Positions 1-8,163 of a stretch of DNA of 64,000 bases are shown in pieces. The DNA lies in contig NZ_UTVH01000053.1 of assembly GCF_900585905.1 (NCBI RefSeq), positions 62,001 to 126,000 on the forward strand. The letters run 5' to 3'. The notes below the pieces were generated by a model. It saw nothing but the letters and a program-made list of their open reading frames with translations, did no database searches and was not told where the DNA came from. The stretch's first letter is position 1, and every line of letters begins with the position of its first letter. The position numbers and the translations under genes were made by a program. The DNA comes from Pseudomonas viridiflava. Lineage in GTDB: Bacteria; Pseudomonadota; Gammaproteobacteria; Pseudomonadales; Pseudomonadaceae.

Positions 1-474
1 GTAGCCCTTCTGGAACACTTTCAACACACTGTTTGGCTCGACATCGACACTTTCCTGCATCGCCATCGCCTGATGATGCTCGGCGTTGAATGGCTGACCG
101 TGCGGGTCAATGGCTTCCAGGTGGTAACGCTTGAGGGTGTCGTTGAACATCTTCAGCGTCAGCTCGATCCCTTCACGCATCGGACGGATGCTTTCATCGT
201 CCGGATTGGAGAGATCAAGGCCGCGCTCGAGGCTGTCGACAATCGGCAGCAAGTCGACAGCGAATTTCTCGAGGGCGAATTTATGCGCCTTTTCCACATC
301 CTGCTCGGCGCGGCGGCGGACGTTCTGCAAATCCGCAGCCACACGCAGAGACTGGTCCTGCGCCGCAGTCAATTGCTCTTCGAGCACTTGCACGCGGGTT
401 ACCAAATCTTCACCGGAGACCGCATCGGCAGCCTGGTCCTGGGTCTGCGCATCCAGATTCTGTTCGTCAGCCAT
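1..474 (-). CDS. grpE: Nucleotide exchange factor GrpE (3' end outside window)
   Basis: Reading from the ATG at 474 gives 158 residues without a stop, so the C-terminus lies beyond base 1. The protein opens with an acidic, Gln-rich stretch ([10 protein letters not shown]), followed by a long helix and the GrpE core with [22 protein letters not shown] and [13 protein letters not shown]. GrpE is the cytoplasmic homodimer that drives ADP release from DnaK. It is transcribed away from recN, with a sigma-32-type promoter about 55 bases upstream. AAAGGAG lies just before the start. Identity is secure; dnaK is expected next but is not visible. Confidence 0.97.
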   Translation of the reverse strand, partial: MADEQNLDAQTQDQAADAVSGEDLVTRVQVLEEQLTAAQDQSLRVAADLQNVRRRAEQDVEKAHKFALEKFAVDLLPIVDSLERGLDLSNPDDESIRPMREGIELTLKMFNDTLKRYHLEAIDPHGQPFNAEHHQAMAMQESVDVEPNSVLKVFQKGY

Positions 475-526
475 AGATTTCTCCTTTGAAATACGTTCGC
501 AAGCTCAACTCGCGTGTCTGCCCCCT

Positions 527-554
527 ATATGGGAGCGGAATTTTCAGCTTCAAG
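527..554 (-). promoter_or_regulatory. Sigma-32 (RpoH) heat-shock promoter of grpE
   Basis: Read on the minus strand, CTTGAAG (548-554) is followed after 14 bases by CCCATAT (527-533). This fits the heat-shock consensus CTTGAAA-N11-16-CCCATnT closely. It lies directly upstream of grpE, a classical RpoH target. Confidence 0.85.
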
Positions 555-704
555 GGCCAATTTCAGCACGAAGAAAAAAGTCCTCACAAACATTGACCCC
601 TGCAGGCCCGACTGGCGCTGGCTTAAATCGCCAAATGGACTAAACAAGGCCTGGGACTGATGAAAACGTGATAGACCAAGGCGTTGCCAGCCCGGAACAA
701 AACA

Positions 705-720
705 CTGTATAAATAACCAG
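705..720 (+). promoter_or_regulatory. LexA (SOS) box of recN
   Basis: CTGTATAAATAACCAG matches the CTGT-N8-ACAG LexA operator with one mismatch in the right half-site. It ends 23 bases before the recN start codon, where it would block transcription. recN is a known SOS gene in proteobacteria. Confidence 0.8.
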
Positions 721-743
721 ACTTATCGCCTGGGAGCCACTCC

Positions 744-2417
744 ATGCTGGTGCACCTTTCCGTACACAACTACGCCATCGTTGAACACCTCGACCTCGAG
801 CTGGACCGTGGCATGAGCGTAATTACCGGCGAGACCGGTGCTGGCAAGTCGATCATGCTGGACGCGTTGGGCCTGACCCTGGGCGACCGGGCTGACAGCG
901 GTGTAGTGCGCCCGGGGGCTGACAAGGCCGACATTCTGGCAACGTTCGATCTGGGCGATATCCCTGAAGCACAGACCTGGCTCAAGGAGCGTGACCTGGA
1001 CAATGACGGCCCCTGCATCCTGCGCCGGGTCATCACTGCCGAAGGCCGATCGCGCGCCTATATCAACGGCACGCCCTGCCCTCAGGGCGACCTCAAGGCG
1101 CTGGGCGAACTGCTGATCGATATTCACAGCCAGCACGAGCACCAGTCGCTGCTCAAGACAGACACCCATCGACGCCTGCTGGACGAGTACGCAGGCGCTA
1201 CAGACCTCGCCCGTCAGGTGCAGATGGCGGCTCAGCGCTGGCGGCAAACGCGTCAGGAGCTGGACAAACTCGCCAACTCTGGCGACGAGCAGCGCGCGCG
1301 GCACCAGCTGCTGAGCTATCAGATCGAAGAGCTGGAAAGCCTGAGCCTGGGCGAAAACGAACTGGAGCAGCTTGAGCAGGAACACAAGAATCTGACCAAC
1401 GCCGAGAGCTTGCTGAGTATCTGCCGTCAGGTGGTCGAACAATGCAGCGAGAACGATTCGGGCAACGTGCTCAATGCGCTGACTGCCAGCCTGCATCGCC
1501 TGGGCAGCGTCAATGATTCCCCTACCGCCTTGAACGAGGCCACGACCCTGCTGGCCAGCGCCCAGATTCAGGTCGAAGAAGCGGTCGGCGAACTCAATCG
1601 CTTCCTTGACCATTTCGACGCTGACCCGGCGCGCCTGCAGCAGCTTGAGGAGCGTCTGGACGCGATTTATACACTGGCTCGCAAGCACCGCATTCAGCCG
1701 ACTGAAGTCGCGACGCTGCAACAGACATTGCTCAATGAGCTGGAAACGCTCAACGCCAATGACGAAGCGATCGAACAGCTGGAAAATGAACTGGCGTCAT
1801 TCGCTCGCCACTATAAAGAGAAGGCGCGCGAACTGAGCGACCTGCGCCAGCGTGCGGCGCCTGAACTGGCCAGTGCCGTCGAACACGAAATTCAGCGCCT
1901 TGGCATGCCCGGCGGGCGTTTCAATATCGAGCTCAAGGCAACCTCCGACACAGAGCTGCTGCCCCATGGCCTGGAACAGGTAGAGCTGCTGGTCAGCGCC
2001 AACCCCGGGCAACCGCTCAAGGCGCTGGCGAAAGTCGCCTCCGGTGGCGAACTGTCACGCATCAGCCTCGCGATCCAGGTCATCACCGCACAAACCTCTC
2101 GTGTGCCAACCCTGGTATTTGACGAAGTCGACGTGGGTATTGGCGGACCGACTGCAGAAATCGTCGGCCAACTATTGCGCCGCCTTGGCGACCGAGGTCA
2201 GGTCATGACCGTAACCCACCTGCCTCAAGTCGCCGCTCAGGGACACCAGCACCTGTTCGTGCACAAAGTCCGCGACAGCGAAGTGACGCGAACGGCGGTG
2301 TCCAAATTGAGCAAGAACGAGCGTATTGAAGAAGTCGCGCGCATGCTCGGCGGCATTGACCTGACCAAGGAATCTCTGGCCCACGCGAAGAAAATGGTCG
2401 TGACGGCCAAGAGCTGA
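744..2417 (+). CDS. recN: DNA repair ATPase RecN
   Basis: This 557-residue SMC-like protein acts in double-strand-break repair. Walker A GETGAGKS is at residues 29-36. A long, Gln/Glu/Leu-rich coiled-coil middle follows. The ABC signature ASGGELSR is near residue 432 and Walker B LVFDEVDVG near 456, as in the RecN family. Length is normal. The ATG at 744 has GGGAG 8 bases upstream and follows the LexA box, so SOS induction is expected. It is divergent from grpE, the usual Pseudomonas arrangement. Confidence 0.98.
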   Translation: MLVHLSVHNYAIVEHLDLELDRGMSVITGETGAGKSIMLDALGLTLGDRADSGVVRPGADKADILATFDLGDIPEAQTWLKERDLDNDGPCILRRVITAEGRSRAYINGTPCPQGDLKALGELLIDIHSQHEHQSLLKTDTHRRLLDEYAGATDLARQVQMAAQRWRQTRQELDKLANSGDEQRARHQLLSYQIEELESLSLGENELEQLEQEHKNLTNAESLLSICRQVVEQCSENDSGNVLNALTASLHRLGSVNDSPTALNEATTLLASAQIQVEEAVGELNRFLDHFDADPARLQQLEERLDAIYTLARKHRIQPTEVATLQQTLLNELETLNANDEAIEQLENELASFARHYKEKARELSDLRQRAAPELASAVEHEIQRLGMPGGRFNIELKATSDTELLPHGLEQVELLVSANPGQPLKALAKVASGGELSRISLAIQVITAQTSRVPTLVFDEVDVGIGGPTAEIVGQLLRRLGDRGQVMTVTHLPQVAAQGHQHLFVHKVRDSEVTRTAVSKLSKNERIEEVARMLGGIDLTKESLAHAKKMVVTAKS

Positions 2418-2523
2418 GACATCAAGGCGCCCATGCGTTGAACTGCCATGTCGGCTGTCGTGGGAAACGTCATGGGGGCTGTCGTGCCCCCGCAGACCTG
2501 CAGTCTTGCGCTTCAAAACGCAC

Positions 2524-2551
2524 AAAGGCGACCTCAAGGTCGCCTTTGTTG
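2524..2551. terminator. Bidirectional terminator between recN and fur
   Basis: AAAGGCGACC and GGTCGCCTTT form a perfect 10-bp stem around a TCAA loop. T-rich sequence follows on the plus strand. It lies between the convergent recN and fur stop codons and can serve both. Confidence 0.85.
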
Positions 2552-2567
2552 TTGCGTGAAAAAAGAC

Positions 2568-2975
2568 TTAAGCCTTTTTCATGCGCACATAGAGTACCAA
2601 GTTGTGATCCACCAACTCGTAACCATGCTTCTCGACAATGGCCTTCTGAAGCTTCTCGATTTCTTCGTCGAAGAATTCGATGACCTCTCCAGATTCCACG
2701 TTGACCATGTGGTCATGGTGGCCGCCGTCAGCCAGCTCGAACACCGCGTGTCCACCGTCGAAATTGTGGCGAACCACTAATCCGGCAGCTTCGAACTGGG
2801 TCAGAACACGGTAAACCGTGGCCAGACCAACGTCCTCGCTGGCTTCCATGAGGGCCTTGTAGACATCCTCGGCGCTCATGTGACGCTGCTCGGCAGAGTC
2901 GAGCATCTGTAGTATTTTGACCCGTGGAAGGGTCACTTTAAGTCCGGCTTTTCGTAGTTCGCTATTTTCAACCAT
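2568..2975 (-). CDS. fur: Ferric uptake regulator Fur
   Basis: A 135-residue iron-responsive repressor. It has an N-terminal winged helix (KVTLPRVKIL, VGLATVYRVL) and a C-terminal metal-binding/dimerisation domain with the histidine-rich GGHHDHM motif at residues 84-90. No cysteine is present, so the CxxC structural zinc site of many Fur proteins is missing. Start at 2975 (MVENSELRK) matches the usual Pseudomonas Fur length; a longer in-frame extension to 3071 lacks family similarity. It is divergent from bamE/omlA. Confidence 0.97.
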   Translation of the reverse strand: MVENSELRKAGLKVTLPRVKILQMLDSAEQRHMSAEDVYKALMEASEDVGLATVYRVLTQFEAAGLVVRHNFDGGHAVFELADGGHHDHMVNVESGEVIEFFDEEIEKLQKAIVEKHGYELVDHNLVLYVRMKKA

Positions 2976-3073
2976 GGTCAGCTTTCTCGCAGACGCTGCT
3001 TCGCAGCTTCTCTTAATGCAGGTATGATCGGGGTTTACGTTATCCCAGCCAAGATAGTGGAAGTCGCCCACCG

Positions 3074-3592
3074 ATGCAAAACACCAAGCTCCTGCTAACC
3101 AGTTTCACCCTTGTGGGACTGCTCGCACTCGCCGGTTGTTCATTCCCCGGGGTTTACAAAATCGACATCCAGCAAGGCAATGTCGTCACGCAGGACATGA
3201 TAGACCAGTTGAGGCCGGGAATGACCCGGCGGCAAGTACGGTTTATCATGGGCAACCCGCTGCTGACCGACACTTTCCATGCTGATCGCTGGGATTACCT
3301 GTACAGCCTGCAGCCAGGTGGCGGTGAGCGTCAGCAAGAGCGTGTGTCGTTGATCTTCAATGGCAACGATCAGCTGGTCAGCCTTGCCGGCGACTTCATG
3401 CCGGGCGTCAGCCGTGACGAAGCCATTCTTGGCAAGGGCAGCGATACCAGCGTAACGCCCGCTGATAAAACGCAGCCTGAAGAAGCACCGGCCAAGCCAG
3501 GTTCACTGCTGGATCAGATCCAGAAAGACGTCGACACCATCGAGACAGTGCCGGTACCTGCGCAGGAACCGCTGGACACTACGCCTCGATAA
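3074..3592 (+). CDS. bamE: Outer-membrane lipoprotein BamE/OmlA
   Basis: A 172-residue lipoprotein with a signal peptide ending in lipobox LAGC (Cys22). The SmpA/OmlA core follows ([29 protein letters not shown]). BamE is an outer-membrane accessory of the Bam assembly machine. The C-terminal Pro/Asp-rich tail is longer than in E. coli BamE and typical of pseudomonads. A TATGAT -10-like hexamer (3023-3028) lies in the 98-base space shared with fur. The fur-omlA divergent pair is a conserved Pseudomonas arrangement. Confidence 0.95.
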   Translation: MQNTKLLLTSFTLVGLLALAGCSFPGVYKIDIQQGNVVTQDMIDQLRPGMTRRQVRFIMGNPLLTDTFHADRWDYLYSLQPGGGERQQERVSLIFNGNDQLVSLAGDFMPGVSRDEAILGKGSDTSVTPADKTQPEEAPAKPGSLLDQIQKDVDTIETVPVPAQEPLDTTPR

Positions 3593-3611
3593 GCGCTCGC
3601 AGCACCACAAA

Positions 3612-3632
3612 AGCCCGGCATGCCGGGCTTTT
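3612..3632. terminator. Terminator after bamE (bidirectional)
   Basis: AGCCCGGC-AT-GCCGGGCT hairpin followed by five Ts on the plus strand and four Ts on the minus strand. It serves bamE and the convergent ratA-rnfH unit. Confidence 0.85.
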
Positions 3633-3658
3633 TGCTGTTCGCTGTCCAGCCGCTCCCG

Positions 3659-3955
3659 CTAACGCGCCTTGGCCGCTTTCGCTGCACGTAGCCTGCGCAC
3701 CTCTTTGGGGTCCAGCAGCAGCGGGCGATAAATCTCCACGCGATCACCAGGCTCAAGCAGACGATGCGCGGGCACCACCTCGCCGAAGATACCCAGCGCG
3801 CACTGAGCCAGATCAAGTTCGGGAAATTCGGCGGCAATCTGCGACAGGCGTAACGCGTCATCCACAGTTGCCTCAGCCGGAACATGCAGGCTCTGCAACC
3901 ACTGTCGGTCGACAGCTGCATACACCACTTCGACAGTGATCGTCGCCTCAGCCAT
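3659..3955 (-). CDS. rnfH: RnfH/RatB-family ubiquitin-like protein
   Basis: A 98-residue protein of the UPF0125/RnfH family, a small beta-grasp fold. Recognisable stretches are MAEATITVEVVYA, GIFGEVVPAHRLLEPGDRVEIYRPL and DPKEVRR. Start 3955 overlaps the end of ratA by 8 bases, giving the common ratA-rnfH pair. Molecular role is not firmly known; E. coli RatB was grouped with RatA as a toxin-antitoxin pair, but RatB is not established as an antitoxin. The Lys/Ala-rich tail is typical. Confidence 0.9.
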   Translation of the reverse strand: MAEATITVEVVYAAVDRQWLQSLHVPAEATVDDALRLSQIAAEFPELDLAQCALGIFGEVVPAHRLLEPGDRVEIYRPLLLDPKEVRRLRAAKAAKAR

Positions 3956-4382
3956 GCAGTTCTTTCGCACGCTCGCAAAAGGCGTCGACAAAGGTATTGG
4001 CAGCCTGATTGAACAGCGGACCCAAAGTGGTACGCACGATGGGCCCGGCGTAATCGAAGGACAGATCGAGGCTGATCTTGCAGGCCTTTTCGCCCAGCGC
4101 CTTGAAGGTCCAGACACCATGCAACTGTTTGAAGGGACCTTCAATCAGATCCATGACGATGGACTGCCCTGGCACTAGCGTGTTTTCAGTTACAAAATGT
4201 TGGCTCAAACCGCCCTTGGCGATCTCCAGCCTGGCGCGCATGTGCCCGTCGCTTTGCTCAAGAATCCGCGCAGCGGAACACCACGGCAGAAACTCCGAGT
4301 AACGAGGAACGTCGTTCACCAGGTCATACAGCGCCTGTGCCGGGTAAGGCAAAAGAGCGGAACGTTGGATGTGCGTAGTCAT
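3948..4382 (-). CDS. ratA: RatA/Coq10-type START-domain protein
   Basis: A 144-residue single START/polyketide-cyclase domain, with LLPYPAQALYDLVNDVPRYSEFLPWC and the C-terminal helix FNQAANTFVDAFCERAK. Eukaryotic homologues (Coq10) bind ubiquinone. E. coli RatA was described as an inhibitor of 70S ribosome assembly, so the bacterial role is debated. Start 4382 (MTTHIQRSAL) fits family length; the upstream in-frame extension is not conserved-looking. It is co-transcribed with rnfH and divergent from smpB. Confidence 0.92.
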   Translation of the reverse strand: MTTHIQRSALLPYPAQALYDLVNDVPRYSEFLPWCSAARILEQSDGHMRARLEIAKGGLSQHFVTENTLVPGQSIVMDLIEGPFKQLHGVWTFKALGEKACKISLDLSFDYAGPIVRTTLGPLFNQAANTFVDAFCERAKELHG

Positions 4383-4709
4383 GTCAGCGTCATTTCCAAA
4401 GCTGAACGGCAAACGGTGATATTGCCGAACGGCGCACGTAGCGCATCTAAAAAACGTCGAAGCAAGGGGCGCCAAGGCCCGGAGCCCAACCTGTGAATAT
4501 TGCGAACGCGACCTGCCTTCCAGCGAGCGACGCCCAAAACACATCGACCCGACAAGCCCGCATCGGTTCGAAGCAACAGTGTCGAGCGCCGATTCCATAC
4601 CCGTGACTCAGCGCTCGCAGCCCGCCCATTGTCCGGGATTCAATCAAGCGGCTCAAGCATGCAGCTCCCCGTAGCCGACATTGAAGCGAGTCCCTATAAT
4701 GCGTCGCCT
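4383..4709. other. Divergent ratA/smpB intergenic region
   Basis: 327 bases without a convincing gene. A perfect TATAAT (4695-4700) lies only 9 bases before the smpB ATG, with no good -35 at the usual distance and no Shine-Dalgarno near the ATG. In-frame readings upstream of smpB do not resemble SmpB. Confidence 0.5.
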
Positions 4710-5192
4710 ATGGCTAAGCTCAAGAAACACCCTACGGGGACCATCGCGCAAAATAAAAAGGCGCGTCACGATTACTTCGTCGAAACCAAATTCGAGGCCG
4801 GTCTGGTCCTGTCCGGTTGGGAAGTAAAAAGTCTGCGTGCCAACAAGGTACAGCTGGTTGACAGTTATGTGCTGCTCAAGGATGGCGAGGCGTGGCTGAT
4901 GGGCTGCCACATCACGCCACTCAAGACGGCCAGCACTCACGTCATCGCTGACCCGACACGTACCCGCAAACTGCTGCTCAACGCGCGCGAGATCGAAAAG
5001 CTGAACACGTCTGTTCAGCAAAAGGGCTATGCCTGCGTGGCCCTGTCCATTTACTGGAAGGCGCACCTTATCAAGTGCGAAATCGCACTGGGCAAGGGCA
5101 AGAAGGAATACGACAAGCGCCACACCGAGCGCGAACGTGATTCCGACCGCGAGTTGCAGCGCGCAGTGCGGACCAAGGGCAAAGACGACTAG
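4710..5192 (+). CDS. smpB: SsrA-binding protein SmpB
   Basis: A 160-residue OB-fold RNA-binding protein that escorts tmRNA to stalled ribosomes. Family landmarks are [28 protein letters not shown], the [10 protein letters not shown] helix and a basic C-terminal tail ([14 protein letters not shown]) that enters the empty mRNA channel. Start MAKLKKHP at 4710 matches homologues. No Shine-Dalgarno precedes it and a TATAAT box ends 9 bases upstream, so the message may be nearly leaderless. Its partner ssrA lies 820 bases downstream on the same strand. Confidence 0.97.
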   Translation: MAKLKKHPTGTIAQNKKARHDYFVETKFEAGLVLSGWEVKSLRANKVQLVDSYVLLKDGEAWLMGCHITPLKTASTHVIADPTRTRKLLLNAREIEKLNTSVQQKGYACVALSIYWKAHLIKCEIALGKGKKEYDKRHTERERDSDRELQRAVRTKGKDD

Positions 5193-5217
5193 GCTCCTTG
5201 CCTGCTCTTCAATCCCG

Positions 5218-5250
5218 GCAAGGTGTGGACGCGTTCCACGCCTTGCTTTG
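5218..5250 (+). terminator. Probable terminator of smpB
   Basis: GCAAGGTGTGGA and TCCACGCCTTGC form a 12-bp stem with one G-T pair and a CGCGT loop, followed by TTTG. The T-run is weak. Confidence 0.6.
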
Positions 5251-5628
5251 TCGCGTCACGAATTCTCCGTGACCATCCTGCTTATCAGCTACGTTCACGC
5301 ACTCGCATTGAATGCGACGATAACCTTGCGCCAACAACCGCGCTGTCGAGCCCGGTGGCCATCGTTAAACGTCCCGCCGGGCCACGCCTGCAAATTTATA
5401 AAAAATTGAAAAGCCGCTTGATCGCAACCCAATGCGCGAACATCGCCCCATTTAGGTGCATTAACGCTGGCATGGCTTTTTCGCATCTGTGCGAAAAAAA
5501 AATAGAACCCCTGCGTTCCCGGGCAGTCAGTTTGTATAGACCCGGCGATCGACGCGCGGGCTGATTCACTACCTCGGGGACAGGCCTACGACCGGCCACA
5601 CCGAGTCCACAGGCTAAGGAGATACACG
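5251..5628. other. Gene-free stretch smpB to small secreted protein
   Basis: About 380 bases with no credible reading frame. It holds a perfect hairpin TTTTTCGCA-TCTG-TGCGAAAAA at 5477-5498 whose flanks are A-rich rather than T-rich, so it does not look like a terminator. Otherwise I see nothing assignable; it could hold a promoter or small RNA. Confidence 0.4.
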
Positions 5629-5916
5629 ATGAAGCGTACAGCACTCACTGGATTGTTCCTCACTGCTGCACTGTTGGGTTCCCCGGTATTCGCGGCAGAT
5701 GACCTGTGCGGCGCCAACCTCCAGACCCTCAAGGACGCGCAAACGTCCTCCGGCACCAATCTGAGCCCGCAAAACAAGGCGATGATTGAGGAGACCGAGA
5801 GGAAGGCCACAGCTGCGCAAGCCAAAGGCGATGAAAAAACGTGCGTCGAACTGACCACTAAAACCATCACCTCGATGAAAGGCACCGGTTCGGGTAGCGA
5901 AGGCGCTGCCAAGTAA
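5629..5916 (+). CDS. Small secreted protein of unknown function
   Basis: A 95-residue protein with a clear signal peptide (MKRTALTGLFLTAALLGSPVFA) and probable cleavage before ADDLCG. The mature part is about 73 residues, with two cysteines that could pair, charged helices and a Gly/Ser-rich end. AAGGAG lies 8 bases before the ATG. It is predicted to be periplasmic. I do not recognise a characterised family; it stands alone between smpB and ssrA. Confidence 0.75.
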   Translation: MKRTALTGLFLTAALLGSPVFAADDLCGANLQTLKDAQTSSGTNLSPQNKAMIEETERKATAAQAKGDEKTCVELTTKTITSMKGTGSGSEGAAK

Positions 5917-5954
5917 CTGTCGCAGACCTGATTCGATCAGTTTGCACAGCTGGG

Positions 5955-5983
5955 TCGACGTGGCGCTTTGATAGGCGTACACT
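5955..5983 (+). promoter_or_regulatory. Candidate sigma-70 promoter of ssrA
   Basis: TCGACG (5955-5960) and TACACT (5978-5983) are separated by 17 bases, each matching 4 of 6 consensus positions. They sit about 28 bases before the mature tmRNA 5' end, leaving a short leader for RNase P to remove. Confidence 0.5.
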
Positions 5984-6011
5984 CCGCCCCAGCGTCTGCG
6001 AAAGCAGGCTC

Positions 6012-6409
6012 GGGGCCGATTAGGATTCGACGCCGGTGATGAAACTTTAGGTGCATGCCGACTTGGTAACAGAAGTCGTAAATCCACTGTTGCAACTTTC
6101 TATAGTTGCCAATGACGAAAACTACGGCCGGGGTGAGTTCATCGCTGCGTAAGCAGCTTTAAACCCTGAGCTTCTGGTACCTTCGGGTCCAGCAATCACT
6201 AGGGGATGTCTGTAAACCCGAAGTGATTGTCATATAGAACAGAATCGCCGTGCAGTACGCTGTGGACGAATCGGCTAAAACTTACACAGCTCGCCCAAAG
6301 CACCCTGCCCGTCGGGTCGCTGAGGGTTAACTTAATAGACACGGCTAAGCATGTAGGACCGACAGCGGAGTACTGGCGGACGGGGGTTCAAATCCCCCCG
6401 GCTCCACCA
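6012..6409 (+). ncRNA. ssrA: Transfer-messenger RNA (tmRNA)
   Basis: The 5' end GGGGCCGATTAGGATTCGAC and the 3' end with GGTTCAAATCC, the pairing GGCTCC and CCA (6407-6409) form the tRNA-Ala-like domain; total length is 398 nt. The resume codon GCC is at 6108-6110 and the open frame ends at TAA 6150-6152. The tag reads ANDENYGRGEFIAA, with Ile in the antepenultimate position. With SmpB it rescues stalled ribosomes and marks products for ClpXP-type proteolysis. The 3' end is a classic integration site, and foreign-looking DNA begins right after it. Confidence 0.97.
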
Positions 6410-6426
6410 TACAAGCATTACAAATC

Positions 6427-6459
6427 AAGCACTTAGCGCTAGCCGCAAGTGCTTTTTTT
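6427..6459 (+). terminator. Terminator of ssrA
   Basis: AAGCACTT and AAGTGCTT enclose a 12-base loop and are followed by a run of Ts (TTTTTTT including the stem end). It lies 17 bases after the tmRNA CCA. Confidence 0.85.
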
Positions 6460-6615
6460 GTGCTTCTTGGACCTGTCTTGGCTCCGTAATGACAGCTGAA
6501 TGACAGCGTCGGCGGTGCCCTACGACAAGAAAAGGATGATAAAATTCGCGATCTGAGCCCTATATGCCATGATGAGAAATGAGAATATGAAGTCCTCATC
6601 AATAGGCGTTAGCTA

Positions 6616-6645
6616 TTGACACCAACTGAACAATAGAATTCATAT
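6616..6645 (+). promoter_or_regulatory. Candidate promoter of the three-gene module
   Basis: A perfect TTGACA (6616-6621) is followed after 17 or 18 bases by TTCATA/TCATAT. It lies about 30 bases before the first start codon at 6676, in AT-rich DNA. Confidence 0.55.
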
Positions 6646-6675
6646 ACCTGACCTACGAATGGTAACGAGAACTGT

Positions 6676-6903
6676 ATGAGTGAAGAAACGAAAGACGAAT
6701 ACATAAGAATAGTATCGCCTTTGTTCGTGTCTGGCTTCAAAGCCATGCAAACTGAAGAAATCCTTATCGTTGATTTCTTGACTGCGTTCCCAGGGGAATC
6801 TCAGCGCATTGTCGCTTCTGTAGCGCTTACAAAAGACATCGCTGAAAATCTGTCGCGAGCATTGTCTACTTTCATCCAGGAAGATGAAGATGGTGAAAAT
6901 TAA
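6676..6903 (+). CDS. Small protein, DUF3467-like; first gene of three-gene module
   Basis: A 75-residue acidic protein. The pattern FVSGFKAMQTEEILIVDF, then RIVASVALTK, then ENLSRALSTFI resembles from memory the small beta-beta-alpha DUF3467 family, of unknown function. That match is tentative. The next gene starts inside its last codons, so translation is coupled. The DNA is visibly more AT-rich than the flanking core genes, and the gene follows tmRNA directly, both signs of acquisition. The small-then-large overlapping layout could also be a toxin-antitoxin pair, but no toxin or antitoxin motif is seen. Confidence 0.75.
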   Translation: MSEETKDEYIRIVSPLFVSGFKAMQTEEILIVDFLTAFPGESQRIVASVALTKDIAENLSRALSTFIQEDEDGEN

Positions 6904-7597
6904 GTCATTAGAGCCCTTTGAAAAATCGACGGCTACCTACGTAGTTGCTGACAACGAACTACTTACAGTCTACGGCAATCTCGAGCGTGATCGCCGGCAA
7001 ACGATCGTTTCTGAAGACGTATATCTTAACCATAAAAAATCTGAAATCCTGTCAGAGTCTTTTAAAAAAACTTATTTTGAATACTCCAAAGCAGTAGTAG
7101 ATACGCGAAGGCAAGAGTGGTACGACCTAATCTCTAGCGATTATTTTAAGCCACGCTTTGATATTGAGAACGGAGTTAGCTTCTTTACTTCGCACGAAGC
7201 AGCGGACAGCCACCATCTCCCCTATAAGGTGATTGAGGACTTAGTAAGCGCTTTCATATTCCGAACTTCAGAGACGACACTGAAGAAGGAGGAAGTCGCC
7301 TCAGTAACTGATTCAATTTTGATGGCATGCTCGCAGCTGCTTAGATATTTGCCTGAGTTTGAAAAAAGACGCCCCCATTACTTTATCGACTCACACTCTT
7401 CCAAACTTGGAGTTATGTTTCAGAAGTATGGGACTTTAACGATCTTGATTGGTAGCAATAGCGAGATCGAATACTCCTACGCTCACAAGCAGAAAGTAGG
7501 GACTGTCAGAATGTCTGGCACCGCCAAGCTTACCAAAAGCCTTCACAACTCAAAGTTCATTAGGAAACTAATCCGACTGCAAGGGATGTCAGAATGA
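6890..7597 (+). CDS. Unknown protein, second gene of three-gene module
   Basis: A 235-residue protein I do not recognise. ATG 6890 (MVKIKSLEPF) has AGGA 8 bases upstream and overlaps the previous gene by 14 bases; ATG 6884 is an alternative. The middle is charged and probably helical (SFKKTYFEYSKAVVDTRRQEW). The C-terminal third looks beta-rich (SSKLGVMFQKYGTLTILIG, EIEYSYAH) and ends in a basic helix (SKFIRKLIRLQ). No signal peptide, membrane segment or nucleotide-binding motif is seen, so it is probably cytoplasmic. Base composition is AT-rich relative to the core genome. It is almost certainly co-expressed with both neighbours. Confidence 0.7.
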   Translation: MVKIKSLEPFEKSTATYVVADNELLTVYGNLERDRRQTIVSEDVYLNHKKSEILSESFKKTYFEYSKAVVDTRRQEWYDLISSDYFKPRFDIENGVSFFTSHEAADSHHLPYKVIEDLVSAFIFRTSETTLKKEEVASVTDSILMACSQLLRYLPEFEKRRPHYFIDSHSSKLGVMFQKYGTLTILIGSNSEIEYSYAHKQKVGTVRMSGTAKLTKSLHNSKFIRKLIRLQGMSE

Positions 7598-8163
7598 GCT
7601 CTAACAATAATTACGTATATCGCTATTTAAAGGCAACGGACATCAGAGGCAACATTGCGTGGGCTGATGTTGATAGCAACGTGCATGTATCTCAAAGCAG
7701 CTCCACCGACTTCATTTCTGAAACCACTTTTGAACTCAGGCCACCCGAAGAGGACGTTTCGTTTTTTCGGTCCTTTAGAGATCTGGATGCTAGCAGAATT
7801 CTTGAGGTACTGAGCGAGCTTCATTACAGACGCGATGGCGGAGGTTTTTCAGTAAATTCGGGAATGATGCGTATTGACTTTGAAGTTGCGCATGAAGATC
7901 TGAATGACATTCGGGAAACCATACGATTCCAAGACAATGACAAATCAAACCGCGAGTGTCGTCACTATGGCCTTTACATATTATCCAAAACATCTATCGA
8001 ACGACTAGAAACCGTTAACGCACTTATTGAGCTTGCTGACTTTTACGCTCTCAAACAAAGAAAAAAGTCACCCGACACTAGGGACGTCTTGGCATTTGTG
8101 GAAGGCGGAGAGTTCTTCAGAATCGCAGCAGATGTGCAATACGCAATAACCTCCGTTACATAG
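7594..8163 (+). CDS. Unknown protein, third gene of three-gene module
   Basis: A 189-residue protein of unknown function. Its ATG overlaps the preceding stop as ATGA, so translation is coupled. It begins NNNYVYRYLKATDIRGNIAWADVD, has an acidic middle (ELRPPEEDVSFFRSFRDLDA) and ends with GEFFRIAADVQYAITS. No transmembrane segment, signal or catalytic motif is evident. AT-rich like its neighbours. No terminator is obvious after it. The locus context (tmRNA hot spot plus dead IS) is compatible with an accessory defence or stress module, but that is inference only. Confidence 0.7.
   Translation: MSSNNNYVYRYLKATDIRGNIAWADVDSNVHVSQSSSTDFISETTFELRPPEEDVSFFRSFRDLDASRILEVLSELHYRRDGGGFSVNSGMMRIDFEVAHEDLNDIRETIRFQDNDKSNRECRHYGLYILSKTSIERLETVNALIELADFYALKQRKKSPDTRDVLAFVEGGEFFRIAADVQYAITSVT

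Noticed and set aside
723..1721. Long minus-strand frame inside recN
   Set aside because: Typical antisense shadow of a GC-rich gene; the plus-strand RecN motifs are unequivocal.
5477..5498. Terminator at the TTTTTCGCA...TGCGAAAAA hairpin
   Set aside because: On either strand the stem is followed by As rather than Ts, and no gene ends just before it.
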